NCBI RefSeq assembly: GCF_026151205.1
Contig: NC_087073.1
Coordinates: forward strand, 22,036,270 to 22,100,269
Origin: Bolinopsis microptera
Taxonomy: Eukaryota > Ctenophora > Tentaculata > Lobata > Bolinopsidae
DNA length: 64,000 bases
Reading direction: 5' to 3'
Made by a program: the position numbers and the translations under genes. Below are positions 1-12,342 of the stretch, piece by piece. Below the pieces are notes generated by a model. It made no database searches. It was not told the origin of the DNA and saw nothing but the letters and a program-made list of their open reading frames with translations. The first letter of the stretch is position 1; every line of letters starts with the position of its first letter.

Positions 1-1950
1 TGAGAATATTGTACCGAGTAAACTAAACAATACCCCCCTCAGTCTGTATATTATGCCGAGTAAACTAAACAATACCCCCCTCAGTAAGAATATTGTGCCG
101 AGTAAACTAAACAATACCCCCCTCAGTCTGTATATTATGCCGAGTAAACTTAACAATATCCCCCTCAGTGAGAATATTGTGCTGAGTAAACTAAACAATA
201 TCCCCCTCAGTGAGAATATTGTACCTAGTAAACTAAACAATACCCCCCTCAGTCTGTATATTATGCCGAGTAAACTAAACAATACCCCCCTCAGTGAGAA
301 TATTGTGCCGAGTAAACTAAACAATACCCCCCTCAGTAAGAATATTGTACCGAGTAAACTAAACAATACCCCCCTCAGTCTGTATATTATGCCGAGTAAA
401 CTAAACAATACCCCCCTCAGTAAGAATATTGTGCCGAGTAAACTAAACAATACCCCCCTCAGTCTGTATATTATGCCGAGTAAACTTAACAATATCCCCC
501 TCAGTGAGAATATTGTGCCAAGTAAACTAAACAATACCCCCTCAGTGAGAATATTGTGCCGAGTAAACTAAACAATGTCCCCCTCAGTGAGAATATTGTA
601 CCAAGTAAACTAAACAATGTCCCCCTCAGTGAGAATATTATGCCAAGTAAACTAAACAATACCCCCTCAGTGAGAATATTGTGCCGAGTAAACTAAACAA
701 TACCCCCCTCAGTGAGTATATTGTGCCGAGTAAACTAAACAATGTCCCCCTCAGTCTGTATATTATGCCGAGTAAACTAAACAATACCCCCCTCAGTCTG
801 TATATTATGCCAAGTAAACTAAACAATACCCCCCTCAGTGAGAATATTGTGCCGAGTAAACTAAACAATACCCCCTCAGTGAGAATATTGTACCGAGTAA
901 ACTAAACAATACCCCCCTCAGTCTGTATATTATGCCGAGTAAACTAAACAATACCCCCCTCAGTAAGAATATTGTGCCGAGTAAACTAAACAATACCCCC
1001 CTCAGTCTGTATATTATGCCGAGTAAACTTAACAATATCCCCCTCAGTGAGAATATTGTGCCAAGTAAACTAAACAATATCCCCCTCAGTGAGAATATTG
1101 TGCCAAGTAAACTAAACAATACCCCCCTCAGTGAGAATATTGTGCCGAGTAAACTAAACAATACCCCCTCAGTGAGAATATTGTACCGAGTAAACTAAAC
1201 AATACCCCCCTCAGTCTGTATATTATGCCGAGTAAACTAAACAATACCCCCCTCAGTGAGAATATTGTGCTGAGTAAACTAAACAATACCCCCCTCAGTC
1301 TGTATATTATGCCAAGTAAACTAAACAATACCCCCCTCAGTGAGAATATTGTGCTGAGTAAACTAAACAATACCCCCCTCAGTAAGTATATTGTACCTAG
1401 TAAACTAAACAATACCCCCCTCAGTGAGAATATTGTGCCGAGTAAACTAAACAATACCCCCCTCAGTCTGTATATTGTGCCGAGTAAACTAAACAATACC
1501 CCCCTCAGTGAGAATATTGTACCTAGTAAACTAAACAATATCCCCCTCAGTCTGTATATTGTGCCGAGTAAACTAAACAATACCCCCCTCAGTAAGAATA
1601 TTGTACCGAGTAAACTAAACAATACCCCCCTCAGTCTGTATATTATGCCGAGTAAACTAAACAATACCCCCCTCAGTAAGAATATTGTGCCGAGTAAACT
1701 AAACAATACCCCCCTCAGTCTGTATATTATGCCGAGTAAACTTAACAATATTCCCCTCAGTGAGAATATTGTGCCGAGTAAACTAAACAATGTCCCCCTC
1801 AGTCTGTATATTATGCCGAGTAAACTAAACAATACCCCCCTCAGTCTGTATATTATGCCAAGTAAACTAAACAATACCCCCCTCAGTGAGAATATTGTGC
1901 CGAGTAAACTAAACAATACCCCCTCAGTGAGACTATTGTGCAGAGTAAAC
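1..1950. repeat. 42-bp minisatellite, about 46 units, in the intron upstream of the Tg1 exon
   Basis: The core unit is GAGTAAACTAAACAATACC, then a C-run, then CTCAG, then either TGAGAATATTGTGCC or TCTGTATATTATGCC. Most units are 42 bp, so both strands stay open in a 14-residue period. Units that lack one C are 41 bp and break the frame. The array runs directly into the splice acceptor of the next exon at 1969/1970. The long plus- and minus-strand ORFs are by-products of a repeat length divisible by three. It starts before the window, so its full length is unknown. Confidence 0.95.
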
Positions 1951-1969
1951 TAAACAATACTCCCTTCAG

Positions 1970-4900
1970 TGACTACGCCGCCTATGACCACCACAGAGCC
2001 GATGGGAGACTGCTGGAGAGCGTACCAGAAGGCTATAAAGGAGCAGGCGTATGATCGCGGTGTAATGCTGCCCACGTGCCAGAGTAACGGACTGTACGCT
2101 AAGAGCCAGTGTCATGGTACCTACTGTTGGTGTGTTAACGAGTTGAACGGAGTGATGGTCAACGGGACTAGGAAACCTGGCCCCATCGACTGTGAACTGT
2201 GTATGTTATCATTTCATCTTCGTTTAACTGTTAATACTGTTTGTTTAACATTATACTCAAATAAGAACTTGACAAGATGTCTGTAACCCAAATATCACTC
2301 TCTCCTCTCTCCCACAGATGTAGACGGAGTGTGCCCGGAGTACGCCCGGGAGCACGACAGTGTCTGTATTAACAAGTGCGACGCTGACGAGAGCTGCTAC
2401 GGAACAACCAAGTGTTGCCAAACTCACTGTGGGCGCGATTGTGTTTATCCGCAACTACCCGAGCAATGTAGTTTACTTTATTCTACTTTCTCTACTTCAG
2501 TTTATATTATATTCAGCGATCATGTCTTAATAACGGGGCGGTACTTCAGCTTCCGTCTATTCATCCCATTTCATAATTTTTCAAACCTTGTATTGTTATT
2601 AATATTTTGAGGTTTTACATATCCACAGTGAAAGAAGGTCAGTGTCCTGCCCCACAAAGTATGAACACAATATTCGAGCAGTGTGCTGTGGAGTGCAACA
2701 ATGATCAGGACTGCGATGATGCGACTAAATGCTGCTTCAATGGCTGCGGTTACTCTTGTAGTGCAGCCATCTACGATGCTAGTGAGTAACTCGTTAATCT
2801 ATTAACTTAGTAACTAGGCAACTTAGTAACTAAGCAACCAAGTAACTAAGCAACTTAGTAACTAAGCAACCTAGTAAATTATTAGAAATAATCTGAAGAT
2901 ATTTATTAAGTTAGTTAAAACTGCAACACTCTAAGAAGACAATGTTCCCCAGATATCTACTGCAAGAAAGTGGACTCCCTGTACAAAGGAGAGGTGCTGG
3001 ACCCACGTGACCAATACACTGAAGGAGATGTGTTGAAGCTGGAATGTGATGAAGGGTACGAGCTGCAAGGCCACCAGGAAATCAGATGTCTTGCTGATGG
3101 GGACTGGGAGCACGAGCTGCCTACCTGTAAAAGTGAGTATCTTCAGCAATGTAATGCTCAACTTCAGCAATGTAATCCTCAACTTCAGCAATCTTTATAA
3201 CAGCTGGGGTACTCGGTGTTAACTTACTTTCAGACTAGCATCAACCCTCCACACTATACCAGGGCCATTTTAACTGACCCCATGATTTTTATTGACCGTT
3301 CATCCCCAGGAATAAGTTGTGGAGTGCCCGGGTCTGGACAGTTCATGGTGGTGCGAGGAAGTGACTACTTTGCCGGGGGTGAGATCGCATACCATTGTTA
3401 CAGTGGGTATGAACTGATCGGCAACTCTTCAGCTATCTGTCTTGTGAGCGGCAGATGGAACAGTGAACCACCTACATGTCAACGTCAGTACAACTTTATA
3501 ATTATAATTATCTCATACTGTGTATCCTAACTGTGTATCCTAACTGTGTATCCTAACTGTGTATCCTAACTGTGTATCCTAACTGTGTATCCTAACTGTG
3601 TCTCATAATTGTGTCTCCTAACTGTGTATCCTAACTTTGTATCCTAACTGTGTATCCTAACTTTGTATCCTAACTGTGTATCCTAACTGTGTATCCTAAC
3701 TGTGTATCCTAACTGTGTCTCATAATTGTGTCTCCTAACTGTGTATCCTAACTGTGTATCCTAACTGTGTATCCTAACTGTGTCTCCTAACTGTGTCTCC
3801 CAAGTGTGTCTCCTGACTGTGTCTCCTAACTGTGTATCCTAACTTTGTATCCTAACTTTGTATCCTAAATTTGTATCCTAACTTTGTATCCTACCCCAGG
3901 TGTTGAGTGCCCGGAGATGAACGAGTTACCTTATGGACGAGTGTACGGGAGGATGATGACCTATGGTAACAGGATAGGTTTCAGGTGTGATTACGGGTAC
4001 ACTCTGGTGGGGTCCGAACAGAGACTGTGTCTTAGTGACGGTTCCTGGTCTGGTACTGATCCTACTTGTGTTAGAGGCTACTTCTCACGTCAGTCTCTAG
4101 TTATTAGTCTTAACATTACTTCTTCAACAAGGAATCAAATTATACATTATCTGCTCAAGTTTCTTTCCCTACAATACAGTTTAATATAAAAACATAATGG
4201 TCAGAATAACACCTGACATTATTGTGCCATGTGATCTAGAATTGTTTGTTTGCAATCTTTTCTAGAACAGATCAATGAGCAAATCAAATGAACCCATTTG
4301 TAATACTTGATTTTGTTTTTACAGGACTAGAGTTGTTGACAAAATAGTCGATTGAAATGAGCATAATAGAAATATCTAATGAGCAAATGAACAACTGTCT
4401 CCCCTAGCTGTGTTAGAAACAAACAATAATAATTGTTTGATTTGTTAAATATGAGCAGGGCTCGAAATAGCAGGGTTGGTAGCTGAATACAAACTACAAA
4501 CTAGTTGTGTAATGTTTACTGCTTTATAACCAGTACTCCCCCCTCCCCCCCCCCCCCCCTGCTTTATAACCAGTACTCCCCCCCTCCCCCCCCCCCCCAC
4601 TAGAGGAGACTTGTACACTAACAGTAAGGTCCCTAGGAAGCAGAAGGAACAAGTTCGGAACACAAAACGAAGAAGGATCAGAGTTTGGTAACGGCAAGTG
4701 TCAGTACGCAGTAACCAGCACCATCGACTTTAATGGAGAGTGTCTGGAGGATGTCATCACCATCGACTGTCAGTGTGGTGAACCTGACTCTGTTGAGGTG
4801 AGCAGGATAACACAGGAGAGATAGATATGAGCAGGATAACACAGGAGAGATAGATATGAGCAGGATAACACAGGAGAGATAGATATGAGCAGGATAACAC

Positions 4901-7900
4901 AGGAGATATAGATATGAGCAGGATAACACAGGAGATATAGATATGAGCAGGATAACACAGGAGATAGATGTGAGCAGGATAACACAGGAAAGATAGATGT
5001 GAGCAGGATAACACAGGAGAGATAGATGTGAGCAGGATAACACAGGAGAGATAGATATGAGCAGGATAACACAGGAGAGATGGATGTGAGCAGGATAACA
5101 CAGGAGAGATAGATGTGAGCAGGATAACACAGGAGATATAGATATTTTAATTCCTGTTTAATTCCTGTTTAATTCCTGTTTAGATATGAGCAGGATAACA
5201 CAGGAGAGATAGATATGAGCAGGATAACACAAGAGAGATAGATGTGAGCAGGATAACACAGGAGAGATAGATGTGAGCAGGATAACACAGGAGAGATAGA
5301 TATGAGCAGGATAACACAGGAGAGATAGATGTGAGCAGGATAACATAGGAGAGATAGATATGAGCAGGATAACACAGGAGATAGATGTGAGCAGGATAAC
5401 ACAGGAAAGATAGATGTGAGCAGGATAACACAGGAAAGATAGATGTGAGCAGGATAACACAGGAGAGATAGATGTGAGCAGGATAACACAGGAGAGATAG
5501 ATATGAGCAGGATAACACAGGAGAGATAGATGTGAGCAGGATAACACAGGAGAGATAGATGTGAGCAGGATAACACAGGAGATAGATGTGAGCAGGATAA
5601 CACAGGAGAGATAGATATGAGCAGGATAACACAGGAGAGATAGATGTGAGCAGGATAACACAGGAGAGATAGATGTGAGCAGGATAACACAGGAGAGATA
5701 GATATGAGCAGGATAACACAGGAGAGATAGATATGAGCAGGATAACACAGGAGAGATAGATATGAGCAGGATAACACAGGAGAGATAGATGTGAGCAGGA
5801 TAACACAGGAGAGATAGATGTGAGCAGGATAACACAGGAGAGATAGATGTGAGCAGGATAACACAGGAGATATAGATATGAGCAGGATAACACAGGAGAT
5901 TGATGTGAGCAGGATAACACAGGAGATATAGATATGAGCAGGATAACATAGGAGAGATAGATATGAGCAGGATAACACAGGAGAGATAGATATGAGCAGG
6001 ATAACACAGGAGATATAGATATGAGCAGGATAACACAGGAGAGATAGATGTGAGCAGGATAACACAAGAGAGATAGATGTGAGCAGGATAACACAGGAGA
6101 GATAGATGTGAGCAGGATAACACAGGAGAGATAGATGTGAGCAGGATAACACAGGAGATATAGATATGAGCAGGATAACACAGGAGATAGATGTGAGCAG
6201 GATAACACAGGAGATATAGATATGAGCAGGATAACATAGGAGAGATAGATATGAGCAGGATAACACAGGAGAGATAGATATGAGCAGGATAACACAGGAG
6301 ATATAGATATGAGCAGGATAACACAGGAGATAGATGTGAGCAGGATAACACAGGAGAGATAGATATGAGCAGGATAACACAAGAGAGATAGATGTGAGCA
6401 GGATAACACAGGAGAGATAGATGTGAGCAGGATAACACAGGAGAGATAGATGTGAGCAGGATAACACAGGAGGGATATATATGAGCAGGATAACACAGGA
6501 GAGATAGATATGAGCAGAATAAAACAGGAGAGATAGATGTGAGCAGGATAACACAGGAGAGATAGATGTGAGCAGGATAACACAGGAGATATAGATATGA
6601 GCAGGATAACACAGGAGATATAGATATGAGCAGGATAACATAGGAGAGATAGATGTGAGCAGGATAACATAGGAGAGATAGATATGAGCAGGATAACACA
6701 GGAGAGATAGATATGAGCAGGATAACATAGGAGAGATAGATGTGAGCAGGATAACATAGGAGAGATAGATGTGAGCAGGATAACACAGGAGAGATAGATG
6801 TGAGCGGGATAACATAGGAGAGATAGATATGAGCAGGATAACACAGGAGAGATAGATATTAGATATGAGCAGGATAACATAGGAGAGATAGATGTGAGCA
6901 GGATAACATAGGAGAGATAGATGTGAGCAGGATAACACAGGAGAGATAGATATGAGCAGGATAACACAGGAGAGATAGATGTGAGCGGGATAACATAGGA
7001 GAGATAGATATGAGCAGGATAACACAGGAGAGATAGATATGAGCAGGATAACACAGGAGAGATAGATGTGAGCAGGATAACACAGGAGAGATAGATGTGA
7101 GCAGGATAACACAGGAGATATAGATATGAGCAGGATAACACAGGAGATATAGATGTGAGCAGGATAACACAGGAGAGATAGATGTGAGCAGGATAACACA
7201 GGAGATATAGATATGAGCAGGATAACACAGGAGATTGATGTGAGCAGGATAACACAGGAGATATAGATATGAGCAGGATAACATAGGAGAGATAGATATG
7301 AGCAGGATAACACAGGAGAGATAGATATGAGCAGGATAACACAGGAGATATAGATATGAGCAGGATAACACAGGAGAGATAGATGTGAGCAGGATAACAC
7401 AAGAGAGATAGATGTGAGCAGGATAACACAGGAGAGATAGATGTGAGCAGGATAACACAGGAGAGATAGATGTGAGCAGGATAACACAGGAGATATAGAT
7501 ATGAGCAGGATAACACAGGAGATAGATGTGAGCAGGATAACACAGGAGATATAGATATGAGCAGGATAACATAGGAGAGATAGATATGAGCAGGATAACA
7601 CAGGAGAGATAGATATGAGCAGGATAACACAGGAGATATAGATATGAGCAGGATAACACAGGAGATAGATGTGAGCAGGATAACACAGGAGAGATAGATA
7701 TGAGCAGGATAACACAAGAGAGATAGATGTGAGCAGGATAACACAGGAGAGATAGATGTGAGCAGGATAACACAGGAGAGATAGATGTGAGCAGGATAAC
7801 ACAGGAGGGATATATATGAGCAGGATAACACAGGAGAGATAGATATGAGCAGAATAAAACAGGAGAGATAGATGTGAGCAGGATAACACAGGAGAGATAG

Positions 7901-10745
7901 ATGTGAGCAGGATAACACAGGAGATATAGATATGAGCAGGATAACACAGGAGATATAGATATGAGCAGGATAACATAGGAGAGATAGATGTGAGCAGGAT
8001 AACATAGGAGAGATAGATATGAGCAGGATAACACAGGAGAGATAGATATGAGCAGGATAACATAGGAGAGATAGATGTGAGCAGGATAACATAGGAGAGA
8101 TAGATGTGAGCAGGATAACACAGGAGAGATAGATATGAGCAGGATAACACAGGAGAGATAGATGTGAGCGGGATAACATAGGAGAGATAGATATGAGCAG
8201 GATAACACAGGAGAGATAGATATGAGCAGGATAACACAGGAGAGATAGATGTGAGCAGGATAACACAGGAGAGATAGATGTGAGCAGGATAACACAGGAG
8301 ATATAGATATGAGCAGGATAACACAGGAGATATAGATATGAGCAGGATAACACAGGAGATATAGATATGAGCAGGATAACACAGGAGATATAGATATGAG
8401 CAGGATAACATAGGAGAGATAGATGTGAGCAGGATAACATAGGAGAGATAGATATGAGCTGGATAACACAGGAGAGATAGATATGAGCAGGATAACATAG
8501 GAGAGATAGATGTGAGCAGGATAACATAGGAGAGATAGATGTGAGCAGGATAACACAGGAGAGATAGATGAGAGCAGGATAACACAGGAGATATAGATAT
8601 GAGCAGGATAACACAGGAGATATAGATATGAGCAAGATAACATAGGAGAGATAGATGTGAGCAGGATAACATAGGAGAGATAGATATGAGCAGGATAACA
8701 CAGGAGAGATAGATATGAGCAGGATAACATAGGAGAGATAGATGTGAGCAGGATAACATAGGAGAGATAGATGTGAGCAGGATAACACAGGAGATATAGA
8801 TATGAGCAGGATAACATAGGAGAGATAGATATGAGCAGGATAACACAGGAGAGATAGATATGAGCAGGATAACACAGGAGATATAGATATGAGCAGGATA
8901 ACACAGGAGATAGATGTGAGCAGGATAACACAGGAGAGATAGATATGAGCAGGATAACACAAGAGAGATAGATGTGAGCAGGATAACACAGGAGAGATAG
9001 ATGTGAGCAGGATAACACAGGAGAGATAGATGTGAGCAGGATAACACAGGAGGGATAGATATGAGCAGGATAACACAGGAGAGATAGATATGAGCAGAAT
9101 AAAACAGGAGAGATAGATGTGAGCAGGATAACACAGGAGAGATAGATGTGAGCAGGATAACACAGGAGATATAGATATGAGCAGGATAACACAGGAGATA
9201 TAGATATGAGCAGGATAACATAGGAGAGATAGATGTGAGCAGGATAACATAGGAAAGATAGATATGAGCAGGATAACACAGGAGAGATAGATATGAGCAG
9301 GATAACATAGGAGAGATAGATGTGAGCAGGATAACATAGGAGAGATAGATGTGAGCAGGATAACACAGGAGAGATAGATGTGAGCGGGATAACATAGGAG
9401 AGATAGATATGAGCAGGATAACACAGGAGAGATAGATATTAGATATGAGCAGGATAACATAGGAGAGATAGATGTGAGCAGGATAACATAGGAGAGATAG
9501 ATGTGAGCAGGATAACACAGGAGAGATAGATATGAGCAGGATAACACAGGAGAGATAGATGTGAGCGGGATAACATAGGAGAGATAGATATGAGCAGGAT
9601 AACACAGGAGAGATAGATGTGAGCAGGATAACACAGGAGAGATAGATGTGAGCAGGATAACACAGGAGATATAGATATGAGCAGGATAACACAGGAGATA
9701 TAGATATGAGCAAGATAACATAGGAGAGATAGATGTGAGCAGGATAACATAGGAGAGATAGATATGAGCAGGATAACACAGGAGAGATAGATATGAGCAG
9801 GATAACATAGGAGAGATAGATGTGAGCAGGATAACATAGGAGAGATAGATGTGAGCAGGATAACACAGGAGAGATAGATGTGAGCGGGATAACATAGGAG
9901 AGATAGATATGAGCCAGGGACAAAAGGAAATCGCGGCATGTACGGAATCGCGATTTTTCCCATTATTTGCGACAAATTTTATGTATAGTTTAATATACCG
10001 CGAAATGTAATTCGCGGTATCGCGATTTTTGGCCAAAATTACCGCGAAATCCTTTTGTCCCTGATATGAGCAGGATAACACAGGAGAGATAGATATTAGA
10101 TATGAGCAGGATAACATAGGAGAGATAGATGTGAGCAGGATAACATAGGAGAGATAGATGTGAGCAGGATAACACAGGAGAGATAGATGTGAGCGGGATA
10201 ACATAGGAGAGATAGATATGAGCCAGGGACAAAAGGAAATCGCGGCATGTACGGAATCGCGATTTTTCCCATTATTTGCGACAAATTTTATGTATAGTTT
10301 AATATACCGCGAAATGTAATTCGCGGTATCGCGATTTTTGGCCAAAATTACCGCGAAATCCTTTTGTCCCTGATATGAGCAGGATAACACAGGAGAGATA
10401 GATATTAGATATGAGCAGGATAACATAGGAGAGATAGATGTGAGCAGGATAACATAGGAGAGATAGATGTGAGCAGGATAACACAGGAGAGATAGATGTG
10501 AGCGGGATAACATAGGAGAGATAGATATGAGCAGGATAACATAAGAATTATTCATTGCTTATGCATTCTGACATTTATCATTTAAGTTCGTAAATTTGAT
10601 TTCTTATACCTACACAACTGTAACTGAATCAATATAACCAATCAAATCATTCCAGCAAAAGGTAAAGGTGCTGTGTCAGCGAGGAGTTAACGAGTTTGTA
10701 GAGAGGACAGTGAAGATCGGCAAGGACTGTTCCTGTTGCGTGTAG
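1970..10745 (+). CDS. Secreted Tg1-WAP-WAP-sushi(x3)-cysteine-rich protein, 3' part of the gene
   Basis: Eight coding exons can be read: 1970-2200, 2318-2467, 2629-2781, 2953-3132, 3310-3483, 3900-4088, 4604-4797 and 10656-10745 (stop TAG 10743-10745). Junctions are GT-AG. Internal phases are 1 up to the last intron, which is phase 0. Exon 1 encodes a thyroglobulin type-1 module (CWCV motif, closing Cys). Exons 2 and 3 are WAP/four-disulphide cores with eight Cys, including the paired CC. Exons 4-6 are sushi/CCP modules ending in G-W-x(4,6)-P-T-C. The last two exons form a Cys-rich tail with DCQC and a terminal CSCCV, reminiscent of a C-terminal cystine knot. The signal peptide and earlier exons lie left of the window. 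WAP and Tg1 modules often inhibit proteases, so an extracellular matrix or protease-control role is plausible. I infer this only from the modules. Confidence 0.82.
2786..2880. repeat. 16-bp tandem repeat just after a WAP exon
   Basis: The phase-1 donor A|GTGAGTAACT at 2781/2782 is followed by several copies of a unit close to AGTAACTAAGCAACTT. The unit repeats donor-like AGTAACT and branch-like ACTAAGC strings. It lies wholly in the 171-bp intron. Confidence 0.8.
3138..3198. repeat. 21-bp tandem repeat (three copies) after the first sushi exon
   Basis: About three copies of CTTCAGCAATGTAATCCTCAA begin 5 bp after the GTGAGT donor at 3133. CTTCAG inside each unit looks like a 3' splice site. 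Confidence 0.75.
3516..3893. repeat. 13-bp minisatellite before the third sushi exon
   Basis: About 28 copies of TGTGTATCCTAAC, with TCTC and TTTG variants, fill almost the whole intron and stop 6 bp before the acceptor CCCCAG|G at 3899/3900. Each unit contains CTAAC, the preferred metazoan branch-point string. Confidence 0.92.
4522..4600. repeat. Duplicated poly-C acceptor tract
   Basis: Two tandem copies of GCTTTATAACCAGTACT plus a long C-run with one interrupting T lie immediately before the acceptor CACTAG|AGG at 4603/4604. The polypyrimidine tract of the intron has therefore been duplicated. Confidence 0.85.
9915..10063. mobile_element. 149-bp hAT-type MITE, copy 1
   Basis: Terminal inverted repeats start CAGGGACAAAAGGA and end TCCTTTTGTCCCTG. 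The element is flanked by the 8-bp direct repeat ATATGAGC (9907-9914 and 10064-10071), part of the minisatellite unit. CAGGG ends with an 8-bp duplication fit the hAT superfamily. It is too short to encode a transposase. Confidence 0.88.
10224..10372. mobile_element. 149-bp hAT-type MITE, copy 2
   Basis: Identical base for base to the copy 309 bp upstream, with the same ATATGAGC flanks and the same neighbouring minisatellite variants. It therefore arose by tandem duplication of the array, not by a second insertion. Confidence 0.88.
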
Positions 10746-12229
10746 GAATCACATGATAAGATGTAGTGAGCACTATATCGGAACTGGTTATCGTTTAGTG
10801 GTGGTGATTAAATTCACTGCTTTGTCAGCTAGGACTTAGGAGGTTGTTGAGTTACCGGACCCTCAACTACTAGAGCCTTATATTTCCACTAATATTACAT
10901 TTCATAACTGTTACATTGTAACTGTGTATTATTAATGTATAACTCATATGCCCAGATATAACTTAATAGTTTACTCGTATTACAGTGAAAGGTTGCCTGT
11001 TGATAGCATGTCGCACTAATAAAAATATCAGCTAAGAAATACCTTGCCGGGCCTTTAATGTATCGTCTAAGGCCTGCAAAACTAAGGGCCGATAAGTTAA
11101 GTTCATTTCTCGTCAAAAGTTTTATATTGTATTTCTAACGTTTTATATGGCATTTATATTAATTTAACAAGTTTTATACTGTTGATACCTCGTTCTTTTA
11201 TCAGTTGTATAGTAGAAATGTTTCCTGACACACGTATTTGTACATAACAATAAAACTGATTAGAGAAGTAGGTGACTAGAAAATGCTTTGCTACTTTCGT
11301 TCACTTTCAGATTTACATTTTATAGATTTTTATCTAAATTATTGCTTATCACAATGTACTTATTGTGGTTAACGATCATTAAACTGATACATGTTGATAT
11401 TTATAGGATTTTGTCTACTTTTTAGGGAAAATGGTTAATCACTCTACACTCGACTATTACGTGACTTAGTTAAACACTTTCTCTAGATGGCCCTAAGGGA
11501 CCTTTCAAAACCTTTTCTCTCTACTCTGTCCCTAACCCAATCCCTAACTGAAGCATATGCTAAAACCCTAACCACTAACGATAAATTAGACTAACTTCCT
11601 TAAATGGTCATGTCACGTGATTGGAAATAGCGTTCAAAAATACATCGATTCTAGTTGATTCTAACCTGTCGGAGACCCTTTTAGAAATATCTCCAAGTTC
11701 GAGTGTAGAACGATTTTGCACGATCGACTTTTTAGCGTTATCAAATTATCGATCACTGATAAACAATCGTGTATGGGGTTAAATCTCTGAGACATAACAC
11801 ATTTGAAGGGATTGGGAACCTGAAGAAAGAAAACATGTAAATTATAAAAAGCTTTATATTTTGCTTTATATATCATACAAATCGACTGTTTTATCAAATT
11901 TTTATCAAATTAAACGTTTTTAGATTTAAAGTTTGTACATTATTCTTACAGCAAAGGTTTAATTCTAATTATCTTCGAATGACTTCGTTTCATTTCTGTT
12001 AACTGAAATTAAACCGCTTATAGAAGTTTTGATAGAGACGTAAAAATATTCCCATTTTTTAAAAGCTTAATACTCGACACGATTATTCGCGCTCAGCACC
12101 AATTTCTAGTAGTTACACTATGACTAACATTTCCATTATGGCAAGGTTTGATGCATATTTTTAAATTGGAAGACTGCGACGCTATTATCATACTTGCTTC
12201 GATCTCTGACGAGAAAGCTACGATCTTAC
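10746..12229 (+). other. Probable 3' UTR, then gene-free sequence
   Basis: The stop at 10745 is followed by AT-rich sequence. The first convincing polyadenylation signal on the plus strand is AATAAA near 11250, which would give a 3' UTR of roughly 0.5 kb. I see no coding exon or RNA gene in the rest. A few CCCTAA-like strings near 11527-11570 are too irregular to be telomeric. Confidence 0.5.
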
Positions 12230-12342
12230 TTGTATCACGTCGTGACCCCCAATGTCGTTTCACTTTAAAGTTTCACTGTAGAGTTTCTACGATACAGGGG
12301 GAGCCGCGCACTCGTGCGCGGCGGGTCATACAACGTATGACA
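12230..12342. mobile_element. Mutator-like MITE, copy 1 (113 bp)
   Basis: Ends are imperfect inverted repeats (TTGTATCACGTCGTGACCC at the left; GGGTCATACAACGTATGACA at the right). It contains a GC-rich hairpin of CCGCGCAC and GTGCGCGG. The flanks share GATCTTA in a possible 9-bp duplication with two mismatches. It is in inverted orientation to a second copy at 13486-13591. Confidence 0.7.

Larger units (their letters stand above)
4798..10545. repeat. 29-bp minisatellite, about 180-190 units, filling the last intron
   Basis: The unit is GAGCAGGATAACACAGGAGAG followed by ATAGATAT or ATAGATGT, with 27-, 28- and 30-bp variants. A break at about 5140-5183 holds three copies of TTTAATTCCTG. Rare variant units recur at long spacing: GAGCAGAATAAAAC at about 6512, 7846 and 9092. 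This shows higher-order blocks of about 1.25-1.33 kb. The right end has a 309-bp unit carrying a MITE. The minus strand is open for well over a thousand codons in several frames, giving a monotonous Cys/Leu/Ile/Ser peptide. I read this as a consequence of the repeat, not a protein. Confidence 0.96.

Noticed and set aside
1..1950. CRISPR-like array
   Set aside because: There are no unique spacers between repeats, and the surrounding genes are eukaryotic and spliced.
53..1953. Repeat-protein ORFs on both strands in the 42-bp array
   Set aside because: Both strands are open because the unit is 42 bp and stop-free. The array sits in an intron next to a real acceptor.
5158..10555. Very long minus-strand reading frames (up to about 1800 codons) across the 29-bp array
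   Set aside because: They follow from a stop-free 29-bp unit read in all phases; several frames are open at once, the peptide is monotonous, and the region is an intron of a plus-strand gene.
11527..11575. Interstitial telomeric repeat
   Set aside because: CCTAA strings are irregular, and no (TTAGGG)n run is present.
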